DNA of 64,000 bases, taken from assembly GCA_023376005.1 (NCBI GenBank), contig CM042157.1, forward strand, positions 89,558,276 through 89,622,275, in the 5' to 3' direction. Of the stretch, positions 21,815 to 32,693 are shown one piece after another; position 1 is the first letter of the stretch; each line of letters starts with the position of its first letter. Both the position numbers and the translations under genes were made by a program. Origin of the DNA: Doryteuthis pealeii (lineage: Eukaryota; Mollusca; Cephalopoda; Myopsida; Loliginidae). Below the pieces are notes generated by a model, which saw only the letters and a program-made list of their open reading frames with translations, had not been told where the DNA came from and did no database searches.

Positions 21815-23304
21815 GAAGGAAGGAAAGAAAGGAAGGAAGGAAGAAAGAAGGAAGGAAGGAAGGAAAGGAAAGGAAAGGAAGGAAGGAAGGAAGGAAGGAA
21901 GGAAGGAAAGAAAGAAAGAAAGAAAGGAAGGAAAGAAAGAAAGAAAAAAGAAGAAAGAAAGAAAGAAAGAAATCGCAGTAGAAAGAAAAAAAAAGAAAAT
22001 TGAACCAGAAAGAAAGAAAAAGAAATAATCGTTGAAAAAAGGAGAAAATTGGACAAAAGAAAGAAAGAAAAAAAGAAAGGAAGGAAGGAAAGAATGGAAG
22101 GAAGGAAGGAAAGAAAGAAAGGAAGGAAGGAAGGAAGGGAAGAAAGAAAAGGAAGGAAGGAAGGAAGGAAGGAAGAAAGAAAGGAAGGAAGGAAGGAAGG
22201 AAGGAAGGAAAGAAAGAAAGAAAGAAAGGAAGGAAAGAAAGAAAGAAAGGAAGGAAGGAAAGAAAGAAAGAAGAAAGGAAGGAAGGAAGGAAGGAAAGAA
22301 AGAAAGGAAGGAAGGAAAAAGAAAGAAAGAAAGAAAGAAAGAAAGGAAGAAAGGAAAGAAAGAAAGGAAGGAAGGAAGGAAGGAAGGAAGAAAGAAAGAA
22401 AGAAAGAAAGAAAGGAAGGAAAGAAAGAAAGGAAGGAAAGGAAGGAAGAAAGAAAGAAAGAAAGAAAGAAGAAGGAAAGAAAAGAAAGGAAGGAGGAGGA
22501 AAGGAAAGAAAGAAAGGAAGGAAGAAAGAAAAGAAAGGAAGGAAGGAAGGAAGGAAGAAGGAAAGAAAGAAAGAAAGAAAGAAGAAAGGAAGGAAGGAAA
22601 GAAAGAAAGAAAGAAAGGAAGGAAGGAAAGAAAGAAAGAAGGAAGGAAAGAAGAAAGAAAGGAAGAAAGAAAGAAAGAAAGGAAGGAAGGAAGGAGGAGG
22701 AAGGAAAGAAAAAGGAAGGAAGGAAGGAAAGAAAGAAAGAAAGGAAGGAAAGAAAGAAAGAAAGAAAGAAAGAAAGGAAGGAAGGAAGGAAGGAAGGAAG
22801 GAAGGAAAGAAAGAAAGAAGAAAGGAAGGAAGAAAGAAGAAAGAAAGAAAGAAAGAAAGAAAGGAAGGAAGGAAAGAAAGAAAGAAAGAAGAAAGAAAGA
22901 AAGAAAGAAAGAAAGGAAGGAAGGAAAGAAAAGAAAGGAAGGAAGGAAGGAAGGAAAGAAAGAAAGAAAGGAAGGAAAGAAAGAAAGAAAGAAGAAAGGA
23001 AAGGAAGGAAGGAAAGGAAAGAAAGAAAGAAAGGAAGGAAGGAAGGAAGAAAGAAAGAAAGAAAGAAGAAAGGAAGGAAGGAAGGAAGGAAGGAAAGAAA
23101 AGAAGGAAGGAAGGAAAGAAAGAAAGAAGAAAGGAAGGAAAGGAAATAAAGAAAGGAAGGAAGGAAGGAAAGAAAGGAAGGAAGGAAACAAAGAAAGGAA
23201 GGAAGGAAAGAAAGAAAGAAAGGAAGGAAGGAAGGAAGGAAGGAAAGAAAGAAAGAAAGAAAGGAAAGAAGGAAGAAAAGAAAGAAAGAAAGAAAGAAAA
23301 GAAA

Positions 23305-23337
<33 letters not shown>

Positions 23338-23517
23338 GAAGAAGGAAGAAGAAAGAAGAAAGAAAGAAAGGAAAGAAAGAAAGAAGAAAGAAAGAAAGAA
23401 AGAAAAAGGAAGGAAGGAAGAAAGAAAGAAGAAAGAAAAAGAAGAAGGAAAGAAGAAGAAAGAAAGAAGGAAGGAAAGAAAGAAAAAAAAAAAAAAAAGA
23501 AAAAGAAAAAAAAAAAA
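21385..23517. repeat. 2.1 kb polypurine (GAAA/GGAA)n tract
   Basis: The plus strand is almost pure A and G for about 1.75 kb (21775-23517), with a more mixed A/G-rich lead-in. It consists of alternating blocks of AAAG and AAGG units. The very long open frames on both strands (KKERKKG-type on plus, FLSFLPS-type on minus) are forced by the repeat and are not genes. Such strand asymmetry allows triplex (H-DNA) formation. Confidence 0.95.
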
Positions 23518-24044
23518 TGATAAAATAGGGCAAGAAATAAACATTTTCTTTATTGTTGGAAATTCGATTAAAAATTATTTGCATTTCTATCAACTTTTGT
23601 TTGATTTGAACATTTGGTTAAAACAATAACTGTTCTAAGTTACACGTTTAACCGCACACACGCCATGTTGTCATGGATGCGGAAGTGCGCATGCGCCTAC
23701 ATGTTGATTTCATACAAGATGAAACACGCATGGGAGATTCCTGAATCACATAAGATCTATTTTTGAAGGCACTGTTGCACATATGCTCCTATTCAATGGA
23801 CTCCCCTGGACATGCATGAACTTATTTGACGCGTGAACGCAGGTGCTTTCCCTTCTATAATGCGTCCTTCTAATATTTTATATTGACAGCCCAAAACTGT
23901 CAAAATTCACGAATTATCAAAAATAAGTTGAAAAGATTTAATTTCTGATGAAAAGGAATGTCGTCAGGACATATTTATTAGGTGTGTGCAAATGTTCCCA
24001 ATTTGTCTCTCTATTTTAAAAACAAAAGACAGAATACGCAGTCT
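23518..24044. other. No feature recognised
   Basis: Mixed-composition DNA with no shared repeat or coding signal. Confidence 0.4.
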
Positions 24045-24268
24045 TGATCTATATATCAATACTCGTGTTCCTTATTTGTACGACCGTTATCATCTTGTAA
24101 CAGCCTCCGGTTAAAAATTAGACAGTCCAGACCATTCAAGAAGAAATGCGAAAATGTAAATTATGATTATCTGGACTTGCTTATCAGCCGTAATCTTATT
24201 TCCTCTGAGTGTCATCACCTCAGCTAAATAATGGACCATCTCGCTTTTGTTATAAAGAAAAATATAAT

Positions 24269-24308
<40 letters not shown>

Positions 24309-24365
24309 AGGGGAAAATAGAGGGAGTGGCGCGCGGAAGCGATAAAACTAATCTGTTTCAATCAG
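24045..24365 (+). repeat. Dispersed family Q, copy 2, with (AGAA)n
   Basis: Collinear with copy 1, and an internal AGAA run (24268-24310) expanded where copy 1 has scattered GAAA. Confidence 0.75.
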
Positions 24366-24431
24366 ACTGGGAGTATTGACAATGAAAGAGTACTTCACAC
24401 TCCCTAGATCACGAGAATAAATTTGATTTAA

Positions 24432-24504
<73 letters not shown>
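24432..24504. repeat. (TC)n and (TA)n microsatellite
   Basis: It separates the two head-to-head family Q copies. Confidence 0.93.
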
Positions 24505-24507
<3 letters not shown>

Positions 24508-24529
24508 CTTTTTTCTTTCTTTTCATCTT

Positions 24530-25480
24530 TTCATAATGTTCGATAGAAACAGATTAGCGTTATCGCTTCCGCGTGCTTACTCATTCTCTCTATTTTTTCT
24601 CTTCGCTCTTTCTTTATTTCTTTCTTGTTATAATTTCTGCGTAGCATGTCCTTTTCTTCCCTTTCTTTACAATAAAAAGCGGAATGGTCCAATATTTATC
24701 TGAGGTGACGACACTCATAAAAAAATGAGTTCGGCTGATAAGCAACACTAGATAATCATGAATTACATTTTTTTCATTTTATTTGAACGGTCTCATTTTT
24801 CACCAGAGCGTGTTGCAAAATGATAACGATCGTACTTTTAATTTGGTTTGGTTTGTTTTGTTTTACGGCATATCAACCTCAGTGGGTCATTTAATGCCGA
24901 TAAATTTTGAAATAAATCAATTCTTAATGGATAATACAATTTTTTTATAAATACATTTTTCTATTTCACCCATAGATGGGACTCTAACAGGTACTACCAC
25001 TCCGGGTCAGAGTGGACCAGGGAGCAATGGTGATGAAGAGGTGCTCCACATTCCCCAAACCTCCAAAACTGGAACCTCACCATCAGATAGAGTTTAACAT
25101 CATTCCCAGGACATGTAGACCCGCAGCCACCGCCTTCTAGCACCCATATGATAAAAAGGGGTTGGGGCATGCCATAAGGGCAATAGGGTTGGGAAAATCA
25201 TATAGGTGCTAGGGCTTGACGTGACCAGTCGATTGATCGGAGGGGGCCTCTCCGACCGCCCGTCTAGCCCAAGATAGGACCAAAGTGGAGTATTGCATGT
25301 CATGAACTGCTCATCCACCTGGGCTCTATCCTTAAGCATCACGGGTCGCCACCCACGGCCAACAGGTGGCCCCATTGGGGGAGTCTTACCCCTCTGCAGA
25401 GGTGCAGTCGGTGCATTCTAACGCCCTAGCCGACAGGGTGGCGTACTTTTAAGGAACACGAGTATTAATATATAGATTAC
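24530..25480 (-). repeat. Dispersed family Q, copy 3, interrupted by family A
   Basis: The minus-strand copy runs 24530-24841 and resumes at 25443 with GTACTTTTAAGGAACACGAG. The break is exactly the A element at 24842-25442. Confidence 0.8.
24842..25442 (+). mobile_element. Family A, reference full-length copy with perfect 10 bp target duplication
   Basis: 601 bp, from TTTGGTTTGGTTTG to GACAGGGTGGC, flanked by GTACTTTTAA at 24832-24841 and 25443-25452. Splicing it out restores family Q exactly, which fixes both ends. No terminal inverted repeats, no poly-A tail and no tRNA-like boxes are seen. The minus strand has a 91-codon open frame (25100-25375) shared with the copies at 9216 and 15044. 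The class is unknown; a SINE-like or short non-autonomous element is possible. Confidence 0.92.
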
Positions 25481-26232
25481 ATATGAAATTAGAAATTGAC
25501 TTGTAGAAATAACAGTCCCTTTGTTGCTGTCTTATTTTTATTTTTTTTTAATATTCATTATCACGCACGCAATGTGACTGGGATATGTCAACATAAAGGC
25601 CACCTGCTGCCTAATAGCGCACGACTCTTCACAAAACACAAAACAAAAAAACGCCAAAAGCATTTAAAAATAATTATTTTTCTTTTCTTTTCATGTCAAA
25701 TATCTTAATCGACACTTGCCAAGAAAACCCCACAAGACGTCGTTTAAGATTTCAAAACACAAACCAATTCAATCACGCAAGACTGAAAGATAATTCTTTT
25801 TTGTCGTTTTGTAATTCTGTCGTGTAGAATTGCATTGTATACGGCGCAACAGAAATATCTCCCCCCCACACACACACACAGAACATTTTAAACTGTCACG
25901 TGTGAGGTGTAAGTGAACTTAGGCAAGTGATCATGGTAGCTCCATCTAGACAATGTCTTAACATTTTATATGGGTTATATATATTTTAAATAATTGAATA
26001 TATATATATGATTTGTTTGTTTTTTGTTTGTTTGTTTGTTTGTTTTTTTAGATACGATCAATTATCGACTTATCTTGGTTTCGACTGTTGAACATTGCGT
26101 TTGCTGTTAAAACATTTTTTTTTTTTAAGATTCGTTTTAATTTCATGTTAAATCGAAATGATGCTGTTCCGGATAGAAAATCAATATTGTCATTGGTTGG
26201 AAACGTTTTATTCTTTTGTGAGATACTCATTA
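25453..26232. other. No gene recognised; short CA and TTTG runs
   Basis: Poly-C with CA at 25859-25881 and TTTG repeats at 26016-26046. Confidence 0.4.
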
Positions 26233-26425
26233 AAGTAGGACTGGATTCTTAAATTAGTGCTGTTTAGAAAAGTACAAATTGGAACATTTTATCTTCATTA
26301 AAACTGGTTTTAAAATAGTGTTGTTTAGAAAAAGTACAAATTGGAACATTTTATCTTCATTAAAGTTGGACTGGGTTTTTAAAATAGTGTTGTTTAGAAA
26401 AGTACAAATTGGAACATTTCCATGG
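26233..26425. repeat. Tandem repeat, three units of 62-68 bp
   Basis: The phrase GTACAAATTGGAACATTT recurs with anchors at 26281, 26343 and 26411. Units differ by small indels. Confidence 0.85.
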
Positions 26426-26502
26426 TCTATAAACAGTTTTTGATATTGTTGATTTTGATCAAAAATTAACAATAAAGTGAAAGATTTTCTAAAAATGTGT
26501 TT

Positions 26503-26995
26503 GCTTGGATTTTACGGCATATCAACACTTGTTGGGTTATTTCATGCCGAAGACATTCTGTTTTATTCATTATTCATGGGCACTCAATTTCTTTTTAAAC
26601 TCAATTTTTTAAACACATTTTTAGACTAATTTTTTCTATTTAACCCATAGATGGAACCCTAAAAGGTACGACCACTCCGGGTCAGAGGGAAATCTGGGAG
26701 CAATGGTGATGTAGGGGTATTCCACATTCCCAAGAGTCCCAGAATTAAAACACCCTCTGCAACCGCCTTCTAGCAATCATATAGGTGCTAGGGCTAAAGA
26801 TGACCAGTCGATTGATTGGATGGGGCCTCTCCAACCGCCAGTCTAGCCAAAGTGTGGGCCAAATGGAGTGTTATATGTCATTAACTGCTCAGCCACCAAG
26901 ATTCCGTCCATAAGCATCATAGTTCGCCACGCACGGCGAACAGGTGACCCCATTGAGAGTCTTACTCCTCTGCAATGGTGCAGTCAGTGTATCTA
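26503..26995 (+). mobile_element. Diverged family A copy
   Basis: It has TTTTACGGCATATCAACAC, AACCCATAGATGGAACC and CAGTCGATTGATTGGA in family order, with internal deletions. Confidence 0.78.
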
Positions 26996-27149
26996 AAAAT
27001 TGTGTGCACTGATACTTGTGAATGTGTTGCATAGTCTTATTACATTCTAATGTCTTCTGATTCTCGTGTCGGGATTGTTTCCATCTTTAGATGAGGTTTT
27101 CTTTAATCTGCTATATCATTTATTTCCCAGGAATCATCAACCGGAGTTC

Positions 27150-27515
27150 AACAGGTTTGAATTCAGTGTTTTACTTCCAGTCTGCATTACTATTTACCCA
27201 TAGCTGGAGGGAGAATAATTTGATTCATAGTTATTTACCAAACCCCTCCGCACGAGCAGGATATGACACAAGGTCAATTTCTTAGGCGGAGTTTAACAGG
27301 TTTAATTCAGAGTTTTCCTTCTCCTAGACTGGTTACCTAGCCAAGGTTAAAGAGCCCAGTCTGCCCTACTATTTACCCATAGCTGGAGGGAGAGTAGGAT
27401 TCATACTTTCCCAAGGGTATCAGCGCAAAATGAAATGCAATTACCACATGCAGGATTTGAACTCGGGGACGACGAGTCCATTTCCCATGACTTTAACCAT
27501 TACACCATGCGCTTG
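27150..27515 (-). mobile_element. tRNA-derived SINE copies (two, adjacent)
   Basis: A complete minus-strand copy at about 27275-27515 has an A-box-like TGGTGTAATGGTTAAAG and a B-box-like GAGTTCAAATCC, with a body matching 57240-57462. A truncated body copy lies at 27150-27275. Confidence 0.78.
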
Positions 27516-27521
27516 ATTTAC

Positions 27522-27640
27522 ACGGTTTCAAAGGGTATTAGTGTTATGTGAAATGCAAACAACCTTGTCCATGAATTGAACTCGGTTTGCCGTATTCATT
27601 TCTAAATACATGAGGATAACCATTACACTACCAGCGTCAC
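27522..27640 (-). mobile_element. tRNA-like SINE head
   Basis: The minus strand has TAGTGTAATGGTTATCC and GAGTTCAATTC in tRNA spacing. Confidence 0.6.
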
Positions 27641-27769
27641 AATATAAGACAGGATTATATTCACAGTTCCCAGCGATTTTTGAGATTACGTGAACGCCAG
27701 AAATTTTCTTTCTTAAATTTTTGAATAGCAAAGAATGCCACAACAGTATACAGTAGCGCTCCACTGTCA

Positions 27770-27861
27770 TCGTCGTCGTCGTCGTCGTCGTCACCGCCAT
27801 CGAGCTATGTAAGTAGAAATGTGTAGGAAGAAATGGAATTTAAAAAAATCAATAAACACGC

Positions 27862-27911
<50 letters not shown>
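27770..27911. repeat. (GTC)n and (TA)n microsatellites
   Basis: GTC at 27770-27795 and TA at 27866-27911. Confidence 0.92.
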
Positions 27912-27914
<3 letters not shown>

Positions 27915-27987
27915 AATAGATGGAAATTAATCCGACAGTATGAAATTTAACATTTTGAGAAAAACATATGATGTTTGTTATGTAATT

Positions 27988-28038
27988 GCTGACAGTACTG
28001 TTTCGACCAAATCGATAAGTTGGTCTTCATCAAAGAGC
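27988..28038 (-). ncRNA. Hammerhead-like motif, inverted copy
   Basis: Same structure as 28203-28253. Confidence 0.45.
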
Positions 28039-28202
28039 GACATAGATGGGAAGAAAGATATCCGTTAAAAAGACTGTTTACAGAAACGAACGCTGAATTC
28101 AAACGCTGAGATTTTGAAAAATGCATGTTCTGTTTTAAAAATAAAATAAATTTTATTTTTAATTTTTAAAAAATAACGGATATCTTTCTTCCCATCTATG
28201 TC

Positions 28203-28253
28203 GCTCTTTGATGAAGACCAACTTATCGATTTGGTCGAAACAGTACTGTCAGC
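28203..28253 (+). ncRNA. Hammerhead-like motif with extended core
   Basis: Stem I GCT with AGC; a core reading CTTTGATGA, two extra T residues relative to CTGATGA; one unpaired A; stem II GACCAA with TTGGTC; GAAA at 28237-28240; stem III CAGTACTG closed by A-T; C28250 at the cleavage position. Helices II and III are perfect. The extra T residues make activity doubtful. Confidence 0.45.
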
Positions 28254-28619
28254 AATTACATAACAAACATCATATGTTTTTCAAAATGTTAAATTTCATA
28301 CTGTCGGATTAATTTCCATCTATTTTTCATATTTGTCAAATGAAAAAACATTATATCTGGGACCTTTACACCTTGAAGACTTTCATCTATAACTCTACGG
28401 ACTTATCAACGCCACAAGTAAATTTTGGAACTCTAACATCTTTTTTCAAATTACACTGTGGACTTGTATATTTTTTAACAGCTGAAATATATACTATACT
28501 ATTTTGATACCCACTTTACATTTTTATATAAATTTTTACAACAAACTCTTTTGATTTTTACTATGAACTATAATGCTTCTGATTTTTTTAAAATTAAAAA
28601 TAAAATTTGTTTTATTTTT

Positions 28620-28808
28620 AAAACAGAACATGCATTTTTCAAAATCTCAGCGGTTGAATTCAGCGTTCGTTTCTGTAAACAGTCTTTTTAACGGATATCT
28701 TTCTTCCCATCTATGTCGCTCTTTGATGAAGACCAACTTATCGATTTGGTCGAAACAGTACTGTCAGCAATTACATAACAAACATCATATGTTTTTTCAA
28801 AATGTTAA

Positions 28809-28817
<9 letters not shown>
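28620..28817 (+). repeat. Third copy of the hammerhead-bearing repeat
   Basis: Collinear with 28170-28300, running into a TA tract at 28814. The motif lies at 28718-28768. Confidence 0.85.
28718..28768 (+). ncRNA. Hammerhead-like motif with extended core
   Basis: Identical in motif sequence to 28203-28253. Confidence 0.45.
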
Positions 28818-28851
<34 letters not shown>

Positions 28852-29002
28852 CCAGCAAATAGTTTGATTGTAAAAATATACTACCAAACATCAACCGGGG
28901 AGAAAAAAGTTTTTGGAAAAAAGAAAAGACCAAGATAATCGTACCAACCAAAAATAATCTATTGGTACAAATATTTGGCTAAATGAAAAAAAACAATTTA
29001 TA

Positions 29003-29005
<3 letters not shown>

Positions 29006-29045
<40 letters not shown>
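29006..29045. repeat. (TA)n microsatellite
   Basis: It ends about 70 bp before the hammerhead at 29118. Another TA tract lies at 29533-29595. Confidence 0.92.
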
Positions 29046-29047
<2 letters not shown>

Positions 29048-29117
29048 AGTAAGAAAAGGTGGAATGAAAACATCACACAATGCTGTTAAAGAAGAAAACA
29101 ATTTATAATATAATCAT

Positions 29118-29166
29118 AGCTGATACTGATCAATATTTCGATTTTACAAAAATCATCATCAGAGCT
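29118..29166 (-). ncRNA. Hammerhead ribozyme motif with fully canonical core
   Basis: On the minus strand: stem I AGCT with AGCT; core CTGATGA exactly; one unpaired T; stem II GATTTT with AAAATC around a TGT loop; GAAA; stem III TATTGA with TCAGTA (one G-T pair) closed by A-T; then C at the cleavage site. Every conserved catalytic position of the hammerhead is present. The only oddity is the extra nucleotide between A9 and stem II, which the other copies also have. It is the best candidate for a self-cleaving RNA in the window. Confidence 0.75.
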
Positions 29167-29169
29167 GAT

Positions 29170-29805
29170 TCATTCCCGTAGTTGTTTGGGTCGGAGAGGA
29201 AAGTCAAATCAGTTTACAAAACAAAAAACCTTAATACTGCAAAAAAGAACGAAAGACGTTACAATATTCACCAACGTGGGCATTTGCGCCATATATATGT
29301 CGGTCATGTCTCTATGTATACCTTTTGTCATCCAAATGTAGCGGATTTTTGAGATGTTGGCAACAAGACGAAACAATTTAAACGGAAGGGGATGGGTATT
29401 AAAAAATGTGACGGTTGGAATTCAAAAGATTTTTAGTAAAGGAATTTTTTTACGATTAATTGTTTTTATTTTTTTAATTTTTATTTTTAAGTTCTGTATT
29501 TCATAAATGATTAGATATTTACTGTATTTTGTTTATATATATATATATATTTACTGTATTTTGTTTTTATATATATATGTATATATATATATATTCATAC
29601 AACAGTATATGAAACATAACAGAATTTCTAATTCGCTAACAAGTTAATGCAACATTTTGACTTTCGTCCAAGATTTTTTTCTTCTTCACTTTTTCTACTG
29701 ATCGGAGACAGACACAACACGTTTCGTCTAGAGACAATTAAAGTTTAACTGCCAACTTTTTGTAGTCGCTGACTACCAGTCTTTCTTTCAGTTACCAGTC
29801 AAAGC
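29170..29805. other. AT-rich DNA, no gene recognised
   Basis: Contains a TA tract at 29533-29595 only. Confidence 0.4.
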
Positions 29806-30476
29806 ATTACACACACACACTACACACACACACACACACCCATACACACACACACACACACACTACACATACATACACACGCACGCACATACACACTACA
29901 CATACACGCACACACACACTACACATACACACACATGCATACACACACATACACACTACACATACAAACACACATACTACACATACACACTACACATACA
30001 CACTGCACAATACACATGCACACACACACAACATACACACACTACACATACACACACTACACATATACACACACATACACACTACACATACACATACACA
30101 CACTACACATACACACACTACACATACACACACACATACACACCACACACACACACTACACATACACTACACATCACACACACTACACCACACACACACC
30201 ATACACATACACATACACATACTCACACACTACACATACACACACTACACATACACACACACATACACACCACACACACACACCACACACACACACACCA
30301 CACACACACAAACACACACACATACACACACACACACACTACACACACTACACACACTAAACATACACCTACACATACACATACACCACACACACTACAC
30401 ATACACACACTACACATACACACACACATACACACCACACACACACATACACACACATACACATACACTATACATA

Positions 30477-30512
<36 letters not shown>

Positions 30513-30595
30513 CACACCAACACACACTACACACACACACTACACAGACTACACATACACACACACATTCATACATACATACACAGACATAAGAA
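29806..30595. repeat. 790 bp (CA)-rich array
   Basis: CA runs broken by TACACA, CATACA and CTACACAT units. Long frames of H and T or of V and C on the two strands are artefacts of the repeat. Alternating purine-pyrimidine sequence of this kind can adopt Z-DNA. Confidence 0.95.
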
Positions 30596-31134
30596 TACTT
30601 ACTATACAAATTACTAGAAAATTGGATGTCAAAAGTTTTTTTAAAGAAATCAAAGAATATATCAGTGTATTACATTTTCTTTGTGCACTTGTATTTCGAA
30701 TTCTGATTTGGTGTTTTGTCCTGGTTTAAAACTGTTCTTCAGATTTTCAGGTAGCAAAATAGATCGACAATGTGGAGCAACGCTTGGTATAAATTACTTG
30801 TAATTTAGGCAGTGCAGAATTCTCTAATTGAATTTCAGTCAAATTAATCAAATGCGACTCTACACAGAAGTCTAATTAGACGAAGAGGAAAAAAATCAAA
30901 TTGTCACTCAAAAAAAGAATCCAGACACATATATTAAACAGATCAACACATTTGCCAATCAACCCTCTGCACGAGTAACATCCTAACGATTTCAGTTTTC
31001 AACTATGGAAGCTCCTAATGATATTTTAAATGTTTGAAGCCAATTACCTTCCTCTTACAAAAAAAGAAAAAAAAAGACACTCATCCACTTCTGAGGACAA
31101 CCAATCTATGTTGGTAAGACCTCTCTCCCCTTCA

Positions 31135-31136
<2 letters not shown>
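30596..31136. other. No feature recognised
   Basis: AT-rich DNA without shared repeats. Confidence 0.4.
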
Positions 31137-31168
<32 letters not shown>

Positions 31169-31169
<1 letters not shown>

Positions 31170-31645
31170 TACTCCTTTTCAGTTTTCACATCAGTGTTAG
31201 CTGATGGTCTTTCACTGGAGTCTGAGTGACAGAAAGTCTCCTCAGGTCTCCAGGAATCTTCTGAGTATTCTGGCAGATTGCAGCAGTGCAGTGTTCTGAA
31301 TGGTTTCAATCCTTCCTCTGATTTCCAGACTTTCCAAGCCCTTTTCCAATCCTTTTCGGACCGTTCCAAGTGCACCAACTACAATTGGTATAACTTTCAC
31401 TTTCATATTCCATAACTTTTTCAGTTCTCTGGCAAGGTCCAGATATTTGTCAATTTTTTCATTTTCCTTTAGCTTCACCCTGTGATCCGCTGGCAATGCA
31501 AAATCCACCAGTTGACAAGTTCTTTCATTTTTGTTAATCAACACTAGGTCTGGTCTTCTTGCTGGGATAAGGTGATCCGTTTTAATTTCAAAGTCCCAGA
31601 GAATTTTGTGCGTTTCGTTCTCAAGAACAGATTCTGGTTTATGCA

Positions 31646-31647
<2 letters not shown>
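31169..31647 (-). mobile_element. LINE 3' end with endonuclease-domain ORF
   Basis: The minus-strand frame 31242-31646 (134 codons) begins MHKPESVLENETHKILWDFE, contains ARRPDLVLIN and CQLVDFALPADHR, a PD-x14-D signature of the restriction-enzyme-like endonuclease found C-terminal to RT in R2/NeSL-type LINEs, and ends ILRRFLET. A short 3' tail and an ATT run (31137-31168) follow. It is 5'-truncated just inside the endonuclease region, at a second ATT run. Confidence 0.82.
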
Positions 31648-31679
<32 letters not shown>

Positions 31680-31952
31680 TACTCCTTTTGAGTTTTCACA
31701 TCAGCGTTAGCTGATGGTCTTTCACTGGAGTCTGAGTGACAGCAAGTCTCCTCAGGTCTCCAGGAATCTTCTGAGTATTCTGGCAGATTGCAGCAGTGCA
31801 GTGTTCTGAATGGTTTCAATCCTTCCTCTGATATCCAAACTTTCCAAACCTTTTTCTAATCCTTTTGGGACTGTTCCAAGTGCACCAACTACAATTGGTA
31901 TAACTTTCACTTTCATATTCCATAACTTTTTCAGTTCTCTGGCAAGGTCCAG
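31680..31952 (-). mobile_element. 5'-truncated LINE tail, middle of a nested set
   Basis: It starts on minus at LDLARELKKLWNMKV and continues to the 3' end and an AAT tail. It is truncated at exactly the same base as the next copy. Confidence 0.82.
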
Positions 31953-31982
31953 ATTATTATTATTATTATTATTATTATTATT

Positions 31983-32246
31983 TGAGTTTTCACATCAGTG
32001 TTAGCTGATGGTCTTTCACTGGAGTCTGAGTGACAGCAAGTCTCCTCAGGTCTCCAGGACTCTTCTGAGTATTCTGGCAGATTGCAGCAGTGCAGTGTTC
32101 TGAATGGTTTCAATCCTTCCTCTGATTTCCAAACTTTCCAAGCCCTTTTCCAATCCTTTTCGGACCGTTCCAAGTACACCAACTACAATTGGTATAACTT
32201 TCACTTTCATATTCCATAACTTTTTCAGTTCTCTGGCAAGATCCAG
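31983..32246 (-). mobile_element. 5'-truncated LINE tail, outer copy
   Basis: Same span as 31680-31952 with a few substitutions. It abuts a 72 bp ATT run (32247-32318). Confidence 0.82.
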
Positions 32247-32318
<72 letters not shown>

Positions 32319-32383
32319 TAATTGAGAATGTTTACATTCTTTACGTTTGGATAAAACATAAAGAATGTAAACATTCTCAATTA
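32319..32383. repeat. Perfect 25 bp inverted repeat
   Basis: Arms 32319-32343 and 32359-32383, 15-nt loop, directly after the ATT run. Confidence 0.9.
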
Positions 32384-32653
32384 AAAACAAACATGCAAGC
32401 TAAGATAGATAGTGTCGAAATATATGGAATCATTAAAATAAAGATGTATCGCAAAAGTTTGAACAATTAAAGAATATATCGAAGAAGACAGTCTTGAAAA
32501 ATGTGTGGAATAATAAAAACTAGGTGGATCTGTGGATATACCACAGTATGATAATTAAATTATAACAACGTTTGATAGGTTTACTTAAGAGCTATTTCGA
32601 AATAGTTCAATATGTAGAAAGTATAATAATAACAACAAAAAGATGTTATTTTT

Positions 32654-32693
32654 ATCTTATCGATTTCAAAGTAGAAACTTTATCTTCAGAGAT
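32654..32693 (-). ncRNA. Hammerhead ribozyme-like motif
   Basis: On minus: stem I ATCT with AGAT; core CTGAAGA (consensus CTGANGA satisfied); one unpaired T; stem II AAAGT with ACTTT around TTCT; GAAA; stem III TCGA closed by A-T; A at the cleavage site. All conserved positions fit in 40 nt. Confidence 0.7.

Larger units (their letters stand above)
27912..28325. repeat. Inverted pair of a hammerhead-bearing repeat
   Basis: 27912-28075 on minus and 28170-28325 on plus are near-identical reverse complements around an AT-rich spacer. A third copy, on plus, is at 28620-28817. Outer ends abut or lie close to TA microsatellites. Confidence 0.88.
31137..32318. repeat. Four (ATT)n runs separating LINE tails
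   Basis: Runs at 31137-31168, 31648-31679, 31953-31982 and 32247-32318. On the minus strand each is the AAT tail that follows a LINE 3' end. Confidence 0.92.

Noticed and set aside
21722..23593. Very long open frames (up to 623 codons) on both strands
   Set aside because: They are forced by the AAAG/AAGG repeat, which contains no stop codon in several frames. Composition is only K, E, R and G or F, L, S and P.
29660..29740. Another hammerhead around CGAAACGTG (minus)
   Set aside because: No CTGANGA core at the required distance and no stem II.
29935..30609. His/Thr-rich and Val/Cys-rich frames
   Set aside because: Translation of the CA array on either strand.
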